Part shown: piece by piece, positions 43,703-50,747 of the stretch | How the letters are laid out: every line of letters begins with the position of its first letter | How positions within the stretch are numbered: the stretch's first letter is position 1 | Assembly: GCF_003201475.1 (NCBI RefSeq) | Contig: NZ_QJJK01000003.1 | Location: forward strand, 62,001-126,000 | From: Chelatococcus asaccharovorans | Lineage (GTDB): Bacteria > Pseudomonadota > Alphaproteobacteria > Rhizobiales > Beijerinckiaceae | Length of the DNA stretch: 64,000 nt | Direction of reading: 5' to 3' | Translations under genes and position numbers: made by a program | The notes under the pieces: model-generated | The model's input: only the letters and a program-made list of their open reading frames with translations | Told to the model about the DNA's origin: nothing | The model's database searches: none

Positions 43703-44920
43703 TCAATCCCGTTCGACAACCTTCATCCTGGCCCTTGCGGACTCGGCAATATCGATCTGATCGCGGAACCGGGTGTACCTCTGAACCATCGGGAGGCTCA
43801 TACCTATGTCGTTTGAGACTGCGTCTGCATCATAGCCAGCCTTCAGGCGCACAAGGACGCCTGCGCCTCGCAGCCCGTGTATCGTTGGCCCGCGGACGTC
43901 TTCGGGGTCGATATCCCATTGATACTTTCTCACCTGTGCAGCGAGCCACTCGCGCCACGTCTCGCACAGTTGTTTGCCGGCTGGAGTCTCGTTGAGCCAT
44001 CGGCCCCATCTCGCCCGAAGCCGATCGGGCGTGTAGGGCTGCGCACGAGGTGTATAGAGGTAAAGGTCGTCTCGATACCTTTCGATCGGGGCTTTCCAGC
44101 GACTATTCTCGAAGCGGATCGGCGTCTCGGCCCAACGATCCAGCTCGAATGCATCAGCTGTGGATAACGGGACGCGAAATGCCCTGCGCTTGCGCCGCGT
44201 CTTCTGAGGTCGGCACCAGATCCCATTCCCGTCGCGCTGCTCTGGGCCCATCCTCACGAGATCGCTCTCGCGCTGGCACGTCATAACGCCAAGCTTCACC
44301 AAGCGAACGAGGTCCGCTGGCGCGTTCTCGATGACGTAAGTGCGAGCCCACTCCGGCCACGGGACATGTCCGCGATCGGGGATATCCAGGTCCTTCACGT
44401 GCTCGAACGGGTTGTGCGGTGTTTTCCCAAGGAGCCCTAACGGAATGCCCCATGCCCAGATTGTGCGGCCCACGCTCACCATCTGGTTCGCCATCACCGG
44501 CGTGCCCCTAATCGAATCGCGGAGAAGCTTAACGGCGAAAGGGGAGAGATCCTTTGCAGGGGATAGTCCCCATCCTTCTGGGTTCTCAAACCGCCTCATA
44601 TGGACTTCATAGGTCGCCTGCGTTCCTTCGCCTAAGCTCTTGAACTCCTCGCTCTCTCGGTACTCCGAGACCAACCGCGAGACTGATCCGGGGGGGCGCT
44701 GTGGGTCAATGCTCCCCTTCGCTTCGACTGCCGCCCAGAAGGCTTTGAATGCCGTGTCGGTCGGCTTTGCCATTGGGTCGCCGGGCAATGCCTCCCGCGC
44801 ACCTTGCTGCCGCGTGTTCCGGTTCGGAACCCAATAATAGTAGACCTTGCCCTTAGCCGAGCGGACCCACTGCACTTCAGGAGGCAGCGAGATCACGGCG
44901 GCGACCTTTTTTCGGGGCAT
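43703..44920 (-). CDS. int: Prophage tyrosine integrase
   Basis: 405-residue tyrosine recombinase that would insert and excise the prophage. The N-terminal arm-binding and SAM-like core-binding regions (about 15-175) precede the catalytic domain with Arg217 (CQRESD), His348 and Arg351 (HGLRGAG) and Tyr382 (VQRYTRF). The usual Gly-His box before the Tyr reads IGMS, so that His is Met374, an unusual substitution. ATG 44920 is preferred; ATG 44944 lies further inside the excisionase gene. It faces tRNA-Gln about 110 bp away. Confidence 0.9.
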   Translation of the reverse strand: MPRKKVAAVISLPPEVQWVRSAKGKVYYYWVPNRNTRQQGAREALPGDPMAKPTDTAFKAFWAAVEAKGSIDPQRPPGSVSRLVSEYRESEEFKSLGEGTQATYEVHMRRFENPEGWGLSPAKDLSPFAVKLLRDSIRGTPVMANQMVSVGRTIWAWGIPLGLLGKTPHNPFEHVKDLDIPDRGHVPWPEWARTYVIENAPADLVRLVKLGVMTCQRESDLVRMGPEQRDGNGIWCRPQKTRRKRRAFRVPLSTADAFELDRWAETPIRFENSRWKAPIERYRDDLYLYTPRAQPYTPDRLRARWGRWLNETPAGKQLCETWREWLAAQVRKYQWDIDPEDVRGPTIHGLRGAGVLVRLKAGYDADAVSNDIGMSLPMVQRYTRFRDQIDIAESARARMKVVERD

Positions 44921-45212
44921 TGCGGTACAACTCAGCGGCGGCATAGTAGCGCTTCATCGTATCCTCCTCGGACATGGTTTCAACCGAGCTCGAGTTCACG
45001 AGCTTGGCGCCGCTCAATGCGGCGTCCACGTCGGCCCATCGCCACCTCGGGGTTGTTGTCGGGAACCCCGGCGACGGCTTCGGGAGTCGTCCCTCCGCGA
45101 CCCACTTGTCCCATGTGTCAGGAGATATGCGCAGTTCGGCCGCACCAACCTCTCTGTCAACGTATGCCGGCGTTCTCGTGGGGAGCCGCAGGCTGTCCTT
45201 CCTGGCGCCCAC
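44877..45212 (-). CDS. Excisionase-like HTH protein
   Basis: 111-residue protein whose middle (about 15-60: AYVDREVGAAELRISPDTWDKWVAEGRLPKPSP ... RWRWADVDAAL) is a MerR/AlpA-type winged helix as in phage excisionases. It starts at GTG 45212 preceded by GAGGAGG and overlaps the integrase start, the expected xis-int arrangement. It probably controls the direction of integrase-mediated recombination. Confidence 0.8.
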   Translation of the reverse strand: MGARKDSLRLPTRTPAYVDREVGAAELRISPDTWDKWVAEGRLPKPSPGFPTTTPRWRWADVDAALSGAKLVNSSSVETMSEEDTMKRYYAAAELYRNAPKKGRRRDLAAS

Positions 45213-45214
45213 TA

Positions 45215-45397
45215 CTACGCCTCCTCATTCTCTTCTTTGAGAACGTCGGCTGCCCAGCTCCAGGCCAATTTCTTGGTGCCTTTTGCCTCGCCGTGGAACT
45301 GATAGTGAAGACCCAGCCGCTTGGCGGTAGCGTCGAGGATCTTTCCGACGCTCTTGCGCGGCTTAAAGAGCCGACCCCTTGCCGAATTTCCCACCAT
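45215..45397 (-). CDS. Small basic phage protein of unknown function
   Basis: 60-residue product (ends AWSWAADVLKEENEEA). No motif is recognised; the sequence is basic in its first half and acidic at the end, and ends two bases before the excisionase start. The ATG at 45397 is the only ATG after an upstream stop in this frame, with a weak ribosome site. Confidence 0.5.
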   Translation of the reverse strand: MVGNSARGRLFKPRKSVGKILDATAKRLGLHYQFHGEAKGTKKLAWSWAADVLKEENEEA

Positions 45398-45466
45398 TGC
45401 AAGAACCCCATGCCGGCCGGGCCCACCCCGGCGCGGGACATCGGTTTACCGTCAGCTCGCGTAGGT

Positions 45467-45637
45467 TCATCGCCGCTGCTCCAGGGCATTGGTCGCGTTG
45501 ATGTGCAGAAGCCGTATCCCCGACCGCCCATTCTCGAGAAGCTGGCAGGCACGCAAAGAGAGACCGATTTTCGCAGCCATCTCTCTCTGCGTCAGTCCCA
45601 ACGCCTTCCGAACCGCTGATAAATCATCTGGGCTCAA
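45467..45637 (-). CDS. Short XRE-family HTH protein
   Basis: 56-residue protein, below the usual ORF length cut-off. Read from TTG 45637 it gives a compact XRE-type helix-turn-helix: LSAVRKALGLTQREMAAKIG, then LSLRACQLLENGRSGI. The TTG overlaps the stop of the upstream gene, suggesting translational coupling. It probably binds phage DNA near the int-xis region. Confidence 0.7.
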   Translation of the reverse strand: MSPDDLSAVRKALGLTQREMAAKIGLSLRACQLLENGRSGIRLLHINATNALEQRR

Positions 45638-45812
45638 TGGGCTTCTCCCGCGCCACCCGAAACGCCGCCTCAGCCGCCGGCCGGATCAACTCCCGGATCT
45701 CGCGCCGATATTGCCCGCTGCAGTTCTCCCAGCGAAAGTGATTGCGTTCCTTGTTGACCTGGTGGAACGCGGCGGCTGCGGCTTCGACGGCTTGATCGAG
45801 CAATGTGTCCAT
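45624..45812 (-). CDS. Small phage protein of unknown function
   Basis: 62-residue helical protein starting MDTLLDQAVEAAAAAFHQV, with no recognised domain. The ATG at 45812 overlaps the end of the nuclease gene (TGAGATG), and its own end overlaps the HTH gene, so it is part of the int-side operon. The longer frame to 45875 is rejected because it lies inside the nuclease gene. Confidence 0.65.
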   Translation of the reverse strand: MDTLLDQAVEAAAAAFHQVNKERNHFRWENCSGQYRREIRELIRPAAEAAFRVAREKPIEPR

Positions 45813-45813
45813 C

Positions 45814-46206
45814 TCACCCTCCCAACTTCGCGCACCAATCGATGCGCCGCGGGCAGTACCCGGCCAGGCAATCATACGGCATTGCGAGCCCGCGCTCGAT
45901 CATGATGTCGGCGACGTCCCGGCCACGGAAATGGACCCGCGCGAGAGTGCGCCGGTATCGGTCTTTGGCGCCGGCGCGCTCGATACTGACGCCTTGGGCA
46001 ACCATCTGGCGCATGGCCGCGGTAGCTCTGTCTCCCAACCGCTTCTCGGCCGGGCAACGCGCGTCGAAGGTCTCAGGGGCATCGAGCCCGATGATCCTGA
46101 TGCGCTCGCGACCAACCGCGATCGTGTCGCCGTCGAGCGCATGGATGCGCTCTTGAGCGGCGGCTGGCGTGGCCAACAGGAGGGCAAGGAAGGCGGCGAG
46201 GATCAT
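45814..46206 (-). CDS. Exported thermonuclease (SNase-like) protein
   Basis: 130-residue SNase-family nuclease. A signal peptide (1-18, MILAAFLALLLATPAAAQ) is followed by the OB-fold core: HALDGDTIAV, RIRIIGLDAPE, YRRTLARVHF and a C-terminal Cys-containing tail with four Cys. The conserved Asp/Arg/Glu positions are present. It should act in the periplasm or outside, unusual for a phage early region. It shares four bases with the RtcB stop. Confidence 0.85.
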   Translation of the reverse strand: MILAAFLALLLATPAAAQERIHALDGDTIAVGRERIRIIGLDAPETFDARCPAEKRLGDRATAAMRQMVAQGVSIERAGAKDRYRRTLARVHFRGRDVADIMIERGLAMPYDCLAGYCPRRIDWCAKLGG

Positions 46207-47567
46207 CGCTTTTCCTTACCACCCTTGTTCCGCCACGGCGCCTGCTGCTCCCAATCGCCGGCCATGATGCAGCCGTAGGGCTCGATCACGTCGGAGACAT
46301 CGGCCAGACGGTACTTCTCGATCTGCGCGCGCACCGAGGCGGCGTTCTTGTAGGCTGCGGGCAGCTCGGAAAGATCAGGGATGCCGCAGTAGAAGCGGGC
46401 GTCAATGCCCGCCGGTATCTCCGGAGTGTTATCGCGTAGAAATGCCTTTCGGCCCATGTTGCGGCCAGCGCCGTGCGGCGCGAAGCCAAGTGCTTCCTTA
46501 CGGTCGCGATGCGACACGATCAGGATCGGCTCTGCCATGTTGAGCGGTATGAGAGTGCGGCCGTCATCGTCTTCCGAAAAGCCGGCCCACGACGGGGTCG
46601 CGCCCTTGCCGTGATAGAACAGGCCATCGGACTTCTGGAAGACGAAGTTATGCTCGTTCCAGAAGCGGTCGACGACGGCGTTCCCGATCCGCTTGGCAAC
46701 CAGATCGTGAAGGGCGAAATGGCTCGCCTTCGTCCAGCGCCTTACCCACTGGAGTGCCGACCAGTACGCCTCGCCATCGGCGCTCGACGCCTTGATCCAG
46801 GCGTTGTGACTTGGCACCTTCGGCGCGGTGATCGCAGTATGCTTCTTGGCGACTGCCATCCCTCGCTTGTAGAGCTGGGCGCCGAAACCGCGCGAGCCAT
46901 GGTGGGTGACGAGCGCAATCTGCCCTGTCGAAGCCAGTCGGCCGACATAGGCGAAGTGGTTGCCGTCGCCCTGGCTCCCGAAGTGCCCAAGCGCCATGTT
47001 CTCCAATCCCCTGAGGAAGGGGTTATCGAAGGCCTCCGCGAACTCGCGCGGCAGTTGGAGCATGTCCTTGCGCCCTCCCGGCCCGAAGTGCGTGACCGCT
47101 TGCATGGCGTCGAGAACGACCTTCGGATCGTCGCCGCGCTTGAACAAGGTCATCGCGACCGAGCAGCAGATGTCGGCCGAGTGGAAGCCGGGATGGATTG
47201 CGTCCTTGCACGCGACCGCTCCGCCGACGGGTATCGTGCCTTCCTGCATGCCAGAGGGGCAGGCGTCGGGCATAACGGCGCCAGAGACGATGGTTGGCAC
47301 GCGCATGAGGGCGTCCATATGCGCCACGACATCGGCGGCATTGGCCCGTTCGGCTTCGGTGTCTGCATCCAGGAACACGCCATAGTCGATCGCGTTTGTC
47401 CGCATCAGCGTGGTCACCGGCACCAGCGACTGGATGTCCGAGAAAATGGCATCATCGTTCGCGCCACCTGCGCGCATCTGTTTTGCGCGATCGATCGCAG
47501 CCTTAAAATACTCGCCCGGCTTGAAACCCCACGCAATCAGGGTGGCGCCGGTGATTGGGGTGGTCAT
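46203..47567 (-). CDS. rtcB: RtcB-family RNA ligase
   Basis: RtcB joins 2',3'-cyclic-phosphate and 5'-OH RNA ends using GTP and Mn2+. The 454-residue product keeps the key blocks: IPVGGAVACKDAIHPGFHSADICCSVAM (the metal Cys region), GSQGDGNHF, THHGSRGFGAQL, YHGKGATPS and APHGAGRNMGRKA, the last holding the His that is guanylated in characterised RtcB. The ATG at 47567 follows AAAGGA; the frame extends to 47600. No archease is nearby. In a prophage this suggests repair of tRNA or rRNA cut by host anti-phage nucleases. Confidence 0.9.
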   Translation of the reverse strand: MTTPITGATLIAWGFKPGEYFKAAIDRAKQMRAGGANDDAIFSDIQSLVPVTTLMRTNAIDYGVFLDADTEAERANAADVVAHMDALMRVPTIVSGAVMPDACPSGMQEGTIPVGGAVACKDAIHPGFHSADICCSVAMTLFKRGDDPKVVLDAMQAVTHFGPGGRKDMLQLPREFAEAFDNPFLRGLENMALGHFGSQGDGNHFAYVGRLASTGQIALVTHHGSRGFGAQLYKRGMAVAKKHTAITAPKVPSHNAWIKASSADGEAYWSALQWVRRWTKASHFALHDLVAKRIGNAVVDRFWNEHNFVFQKSDGLFYHGKGATPSWAGFSEDDDGRTLIPLNMAEPILIVSHRDRKEALGFAPHGAGRNMGRKAFLRDNTPEIPAGIDARFYCGIPDLSELPAAYKNAASVRAQIEKYRLADVSDVIEPYGCIMAGDWEQQAPWRNKGGKEKR

Positions 47568-47571
47568 TGTA

Positions 47572-47781
47572 TCAATCCTTTGGCTGGGCGAGAGCGGCAC
47601 CGTATAGCGCCTTCACGATCCGTCCGCGACGGTCATGGTATGGTTCCCAGTCGCGAACCCGTCGTCGGTGCTCGTCATCGCTCACGGCGCTGACCAGATC
47701 GCAATCTACGATCTTCGCCTCGCTGTAAGGCCAGCCTGCGACCGACAAATAGCCAGTGTCATAGTCGGCGTAGTCGAGCAG
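47572..47781 (-). CDS. Possible small phage gene with CTG start, upstream of rtcB
   Basis: 69-codon frame ending TGA at 47572, just ahead of rtcB. The translation looks protein-like (contains GYLSVAGWPYSEAKIVDCDL and VRDWEPYHDRRGRIVKALYG). No ATG exists in frame; a CTG follows GAGGA by five bases, and an internal TTG could also serve. A frameshift joining it to the ATG next to the same GAGGA is another option. Function unknown. Confidence 0.45.
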   Translation of the reverse strand: MLDYADYDTGYLSVAGWPYSEAKIVDCDLVSAVSDDEHRRRVRDWEPYHDRRGRIVKALYGAALAQPKD

Positions 47782-47852
47782 TCATTCCTCGCCGGCTGGG
47801 CCGGTGTCGGACAATGTCGCCGCGACGAAACTGGTGTGTATTAATGTGAGCC

Positions 47853-48263
47853 ATGCCTCGCCTCTGGTTCGATCCTGTTGATTTCAGGGTTTCCGACACC
47901 GTCCGCCGTACCGTTACGAGCATGGAGGAGGAAGCGCGCATTCTCCTTGATAAGTGGCCGGATGAGGTAGAGGTGGCGCCGGCCCGAGTCGCTGCGATGG
48001 AAGCATGTCAAGCTGCGATCAACAGTCAGGCGCCCGAGGATGTTGAGGCAGCGCGGCATATTTTCTACAACGCTGCCGACCTCGCTGGGATGACAAAATC
48101 TGATACCCATATTGTAGCATTTGGCGCGCCGCATGAGGTATTATTTGAAGAGCGGAAGGGTGCCGGGCGGGGGAGGTGGTATGGGGATTACTTTGCCCGC
48201 CCATGTCCCCGCCTCCACAAAACCGCCGCCAGGCTTGGGCTCGAACTTGGGACATGTGCATGA
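47853..48263 (+). CDS. DUF982-domain protein
   Basis: 136-residue frame. Residues about 1-80 match DUF982, a small family common in Hyphomicrobiales (LWFDPVDFRVSD, EEEARILLDKWP, AMEACQAAINSQAPEDVEAARHIFYNAADLAGM). Typical members are about 90 residues, and here an extra tail of about 50 residues lies over the 3' end of the convergent secreted-protein gene, suggesting a lost stop codon. Function of the family is unknown. It is the only plus-strand gene in the left arm and may be a cargo gene. Confidence 0.7.
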   Translation: MPRLWFDPVDFRVSDTVRRTVTSMEEEARILLDKWPDEVEVAPARVAAMEACQAAINSQAPEDVEAARHIFYNAADLAGMTKSDTHIVAFGAPHEVLFEERKGAGRGRWYGDYFARPCPRLHKTAARLGLELGTCA

Positions 48264-49394
48264 TCCGCCGAGCGCGCTGCTCCCAGAATAGGGGCACGCC
48301 GCGATAATTGAGCGTTGTTGATCGGCAGAGAAGAACCCGCAGGTTTTATGCAGTGGTACGGCAGGCTGGCCGGGGCAAGTGAAAGCTATGAAACCCGAGA
48401 TGCCACCTTCCGGCGACTGAAGCGTCGCTTTGCGTCCGGGTGGCAGGCGGAGCGCCGCGAATTGGCGACCCGCTATCGGCATGAACGGGCTAAACCGCGT
48501 GTCCGGCATGGTAGCGTCGCGGATCGCGATACCTGATACGTCACCTTTACACGCATTTGATAGTTCGACAGTTGTTTGGTTCGGATCCTGGACATGTGCC
48601 AAGCAGCCGCAGGGTTGCAGCAGTGGCCCTGTTGTGATCGGTGGCATCGCTGACTGCCAGATCACGGAGACGGGCGGGATTGTCGGTGGGGGCGGCGGCG
48701 GGGTATCAAGTGCAGGGGCTCTCACCTCGCAGCTATATGAGCGCTGGGTGCCGTATAGAACGGTGATCGCTGCCGTAATGCCCTTCTTGCCATCCCGAGT
48801 CAGCATGATGTTTCGTTTGCCCCAAGCTATCTCGCTGTTTGGCGGTAAAATAAAACCCTCAGCGCCCCCTTGACGCCGCCCTCCAATCAACTCGGCCTCT
48901 TGAATAATACTCGCGCCGGGGCCGGGAGGCCGCCAGCTTATTGTAATAACGACAACGTTGGGATCTTGATTAGGTTTTGCATAGCAAGATAACCCCTCAG
49001 ATTCCGTCATGCACGCCTCCCAGGCGGCGATTGCTTGTGACGACAGAGCTCGTTGGGCTTCAAATCGATATGTGGCGGCCTGATCTGCGCTTGAGCTTGA
49101 ACCGCAGTTTTCAGATTTCCAGCTTTGATATGACGAGTCAGATTGCGCAACCTCTGCGTCAAATATTCCGTACGATACACCCCCGCTCAGCGAGCCGCTA
49201 GATTTCGCATCGTTAAAAGAAGAGTTGCAAAATTGATTAGTCATGGCGGATTTTGCGGACGATTTATTAACTACATCATGACTATTCATCAAACTACGGT
49301 TTAATATACTGTCGCACTGCTGCGCCTGCAAACTTGTGGTTGCTAAGAAGGTGACAACCACCGAAACGCACAGTCTCGCGAATTGATTTTTCAT
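48141..49394 (-). CDS. Secreted Cys-rich protein of unknown function (prophage cargo)
   Basis: 417-residue protein with a clear signal peptide (1-25, LCVSVVVTFLATTSLQAQ) and no recognised domain. The mature part has a Ser/Asn-rich region (about 30-115), a beta-rich block (about 145-230) and a Pro linker (DTPPPPPPTIPP) before a C-terminal Cys-containing domain (QPCGCLAHV, CGFF, SCTCPKF) and a second Pro run at the end. GGGAGGGG precedes the ATG at 49394. The upstream 160 bp is AT-rich and may hold a separate promoter, so it could be expressed in the lysogen. Confidence 0.72.
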   Translation of the reverse strand: MKNQFARLCVSVVVTFLATTSLQAQQCDSILNRSLMNSHDVVNKSSAKSAMTNQFCNSSFNDAKSSGSLSGGVSYGIFDAEVAQSDSSYQSWKSENCGSSSSADQAATYRFEAQRALSSQAIAAWEACMTESEGLSCYAKPNQDPNVVVITISWRPPGPGASIIQEAELIGGRRQGGAEGFILPPNSEIAWGKRNIMLTRDGKKGITAAITVLYGTQRSYSCEVRAPALDTPPPPPPTIPPVSVIWQSAMPPITTGPLLQPCGCLAHVQDPNQTTVELSNACKGDVSGIAIRDATMPDTRFSPFMPIAGRQFAALRLPPGRKATLQSPEGGISGFIAFTCPGQPAVPLHKTCGFFSADQQRSIIAACPYSGSSALGGSCTCPKFEPKPGGGFVEAGTWAGKVIPIPPPPPGTLPLFK

Positions 49395-49557
49395 TCTGCC
49401 CCTCCCGGTCAGAAAAAATAGGACTTAGAATCAGGCGGGTTCAAAACCTTGTCAAGAATGGATCAGCACTTATGAGTGCGCCTTAGACCAAAATGACTTT
49501 CGCCCGAGGCGTTCGCTAGATCGTTCCATAGCTGATAGATTATTGCCCATCAGTGCC
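49395..49557. other. AT-rich gap upstream of the secreted-protein gene
   Basis: 163 bp without a supported gene, more AT-rich than neighbouring DNA. It is the likely promoter region of the secreted-protein gene; no boxes could be assigned reliably. Confidence 0.4.
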
Positions 49558-49848
49558 TTAATCAGCTTGCCCACTGTGGTCAGTCCTAAGGCCCCTCGTC
49601 GTCGCGATCTCATCCGTTTCGGTTCGGGTGCAGTTTCTGCCGCAATAATCAGTGCTGGTCGAGCCGTTGGAGTTGCTGAAATAGTCCGCGCTCAGAGGGC
49701 ACAGCCGAACGAGCTGATGCGTCCATACCGGGCCGCCGGACAAGAACTCGGCTACCCGATATACTCCATCGATCCCGCCCATCAGGAAGCCTGTCGAGCA
49801 TGACAGGACATCGGCAAGCAGGAAGGTCTTTGCTTCACTCGTTGTCAT
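49558..49848 (-). CDS. Small phage protein, DUF7736-like
   Basis: 96-residue protein. Its N-terminal half (LLADVLSCSTGFLMGGIDGVYRVAEFLSGGPVWTHQL) matches the pattern of a small phage family usually annotated DUF7736, which keeps ADVLS, a Gly-rich turn and a THQLxR block. The C-terminal part is polar and unrelated. The ATG at 49848 overlaps the end of the zinc-ribbon gene. Function unknown. Confidence 0.6.
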   Translation of the reverse strand: MTTSEAKTFLLADVLSCSTGFLMGGIDGVYRVAEFLSGGPVWTHQLVRLCPLSADYFSNSNGSTSTDYCGRNCTRTETDEIATTRGLRTDHSGQAD

Positions 49849-50128
49849 GGGCGTTCGCCCTCCCAATCGCAGGTATCACAAGCGAAAAATGAGCTGGTGC
49901 AGTAGCCACACGCCGGGTTGACGTGGCAGGAGCAGCCGTCGCCGACGTGGCGAAAACAAGCCCGAGATGCCCACACTCAGGGCACGGGCCGCCTTCCTCT
50001 GGCTCTGCAACAGGCTCAGGCGCGGGACCGCAGGCAGACCAACTGCAAACCCGGCATTTGATCCCGGTCGGATTTAAAATACTGCCCGTCCACTCGACGG
50101 TGTCGGTGTTGCAGCGGGCGCAGATCAT
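49835..50128 (-). CDS. Small zinc-ribbon phage protein
   Basis: 97-residue protein with two Cys pairs near the N-terminus (ICARC, IKCRVC) and another pair later (GPCPECGHLG), suggesting zinc binding. It starts within the stop of the upstream coiled-coil gene (ATGA). It may bind nucleic acid; no specific function can be assigned. Confidence 0.6.
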   Translation of the reverse strand: MICARCNTDTVEWTGSILNPTGIKCRVCSWSACGPAPEPVAEPEEGGPCPECGHLGLVFATSATAAPATSTRRVATAPAHFSLVIPAIGRANAHDNE

Positions 50129-50544
50129 TCGGCGCGATCCTTGCTGTGGTGCAGAGCTGCCGCCATGCGCCCAAACCGGGCGTTGAACTGACGTGAAAGC
50201 TCTTCGCGAAGTTTGTCGGCCTCCTTCTGAAAGCGCTCCGCTATAATTTCATTCAGGCGCTGCTTGACAACTTGGGCGGCAATCTCCTCAATTTTCGGCA
50301 TCATATATTCTCGAAGGCGGGAGCGTATATCCAACTCGACCTTCTCAATGATCCGGGACTGGATCGTATCGACAACGTCACGGTTCGGCGCGTCAAAGCG
50401 CCTCTCGATGGTCGCCGCGATCTTGGCGATCGCAGATCTGGCGATCTCGACTTCAAGCCCAGGCTGGCGCTCCAGGATCTCCCGGAGCACGTCCGCCGTC
50501 ACGATAATTCGGGGTGCCGCGGTATCCGCTGGAGTGTCATTCAT
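50125..50544 (-). CDS. Coiled-coil phage protein of unknown function
   Basis: 139-residue, almost wholly helical protein (PRIIVTADVLREILERQPG, then long Glu/Arg/Lys helices with heptads over about 45-130). ATG 50544 is preferred: the frame extends to 50607, but those codons run across a GATGTA-TACATC palindrome and promoter. It heads a short run with the zinc-ribbon and DUF7736-like genes. Confidence 0.6.
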   Translation of the reverse strand: MNDTPADTAAPRIIVTADVLREILERQPGLEVEIARSAIAKIAATIERRFDAPNRDVVDTIQSRIIEKVELDIRSRLREYMMPKIEEIAAQVVKQRLNEIIAERFQKEADKLREELSRQFNARFGRMAAALHHSKDRAE

Positions 50545-50592
50545 AACTTCACCACCAGTTGGGAGATGAGATAGGCCAAACAAACGGCCCAT

Positions 50593-50608
50593 GATGTAAA
50601 CATACATC
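50593..50608. promoter_or_regulatory. Candidate repressor operator, site 3
   Basis: Palindrome GATGTA-AACA-TACATC, 49 bp upstream of the coiled-coil gene. The same arms and 4-bp spacer occur at 59166 and 60271. Confidence 0.65.
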
Positions 50609-50645
50609 GCGATAGCGTCTAAATTTCGGATTCAGCAATACTTGT

Positions 50646-50744
50646 CTACTCGTCGATCTTTGGTCCCGAGAAAAGGTTCGCAACCACGCAAATGAGGAGG
50701 ACGACGGCTGCAGTGACTGGAAGTGTCCAGACGAACAAGTGCAC
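50646..50744 (-). CDS. Possible 32-residue membrane microprotein
   Basis: A GTG-started frame follows the stop of the upstream gene by three bases and encodes one hydrophobic helix (WTLPVTAAVVLLICVVANLF) with a short polar end (SGPKIDE). Small single-span proteins are common in phage operons, but the size and absent ribosome site keep confidence low. Confidence 0.4.
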   Translation of the reverse strand: MHLFVWTLPVTAAVVLLICVVANLFSGPKIDE

Positions 50745-50747
50745 GGC

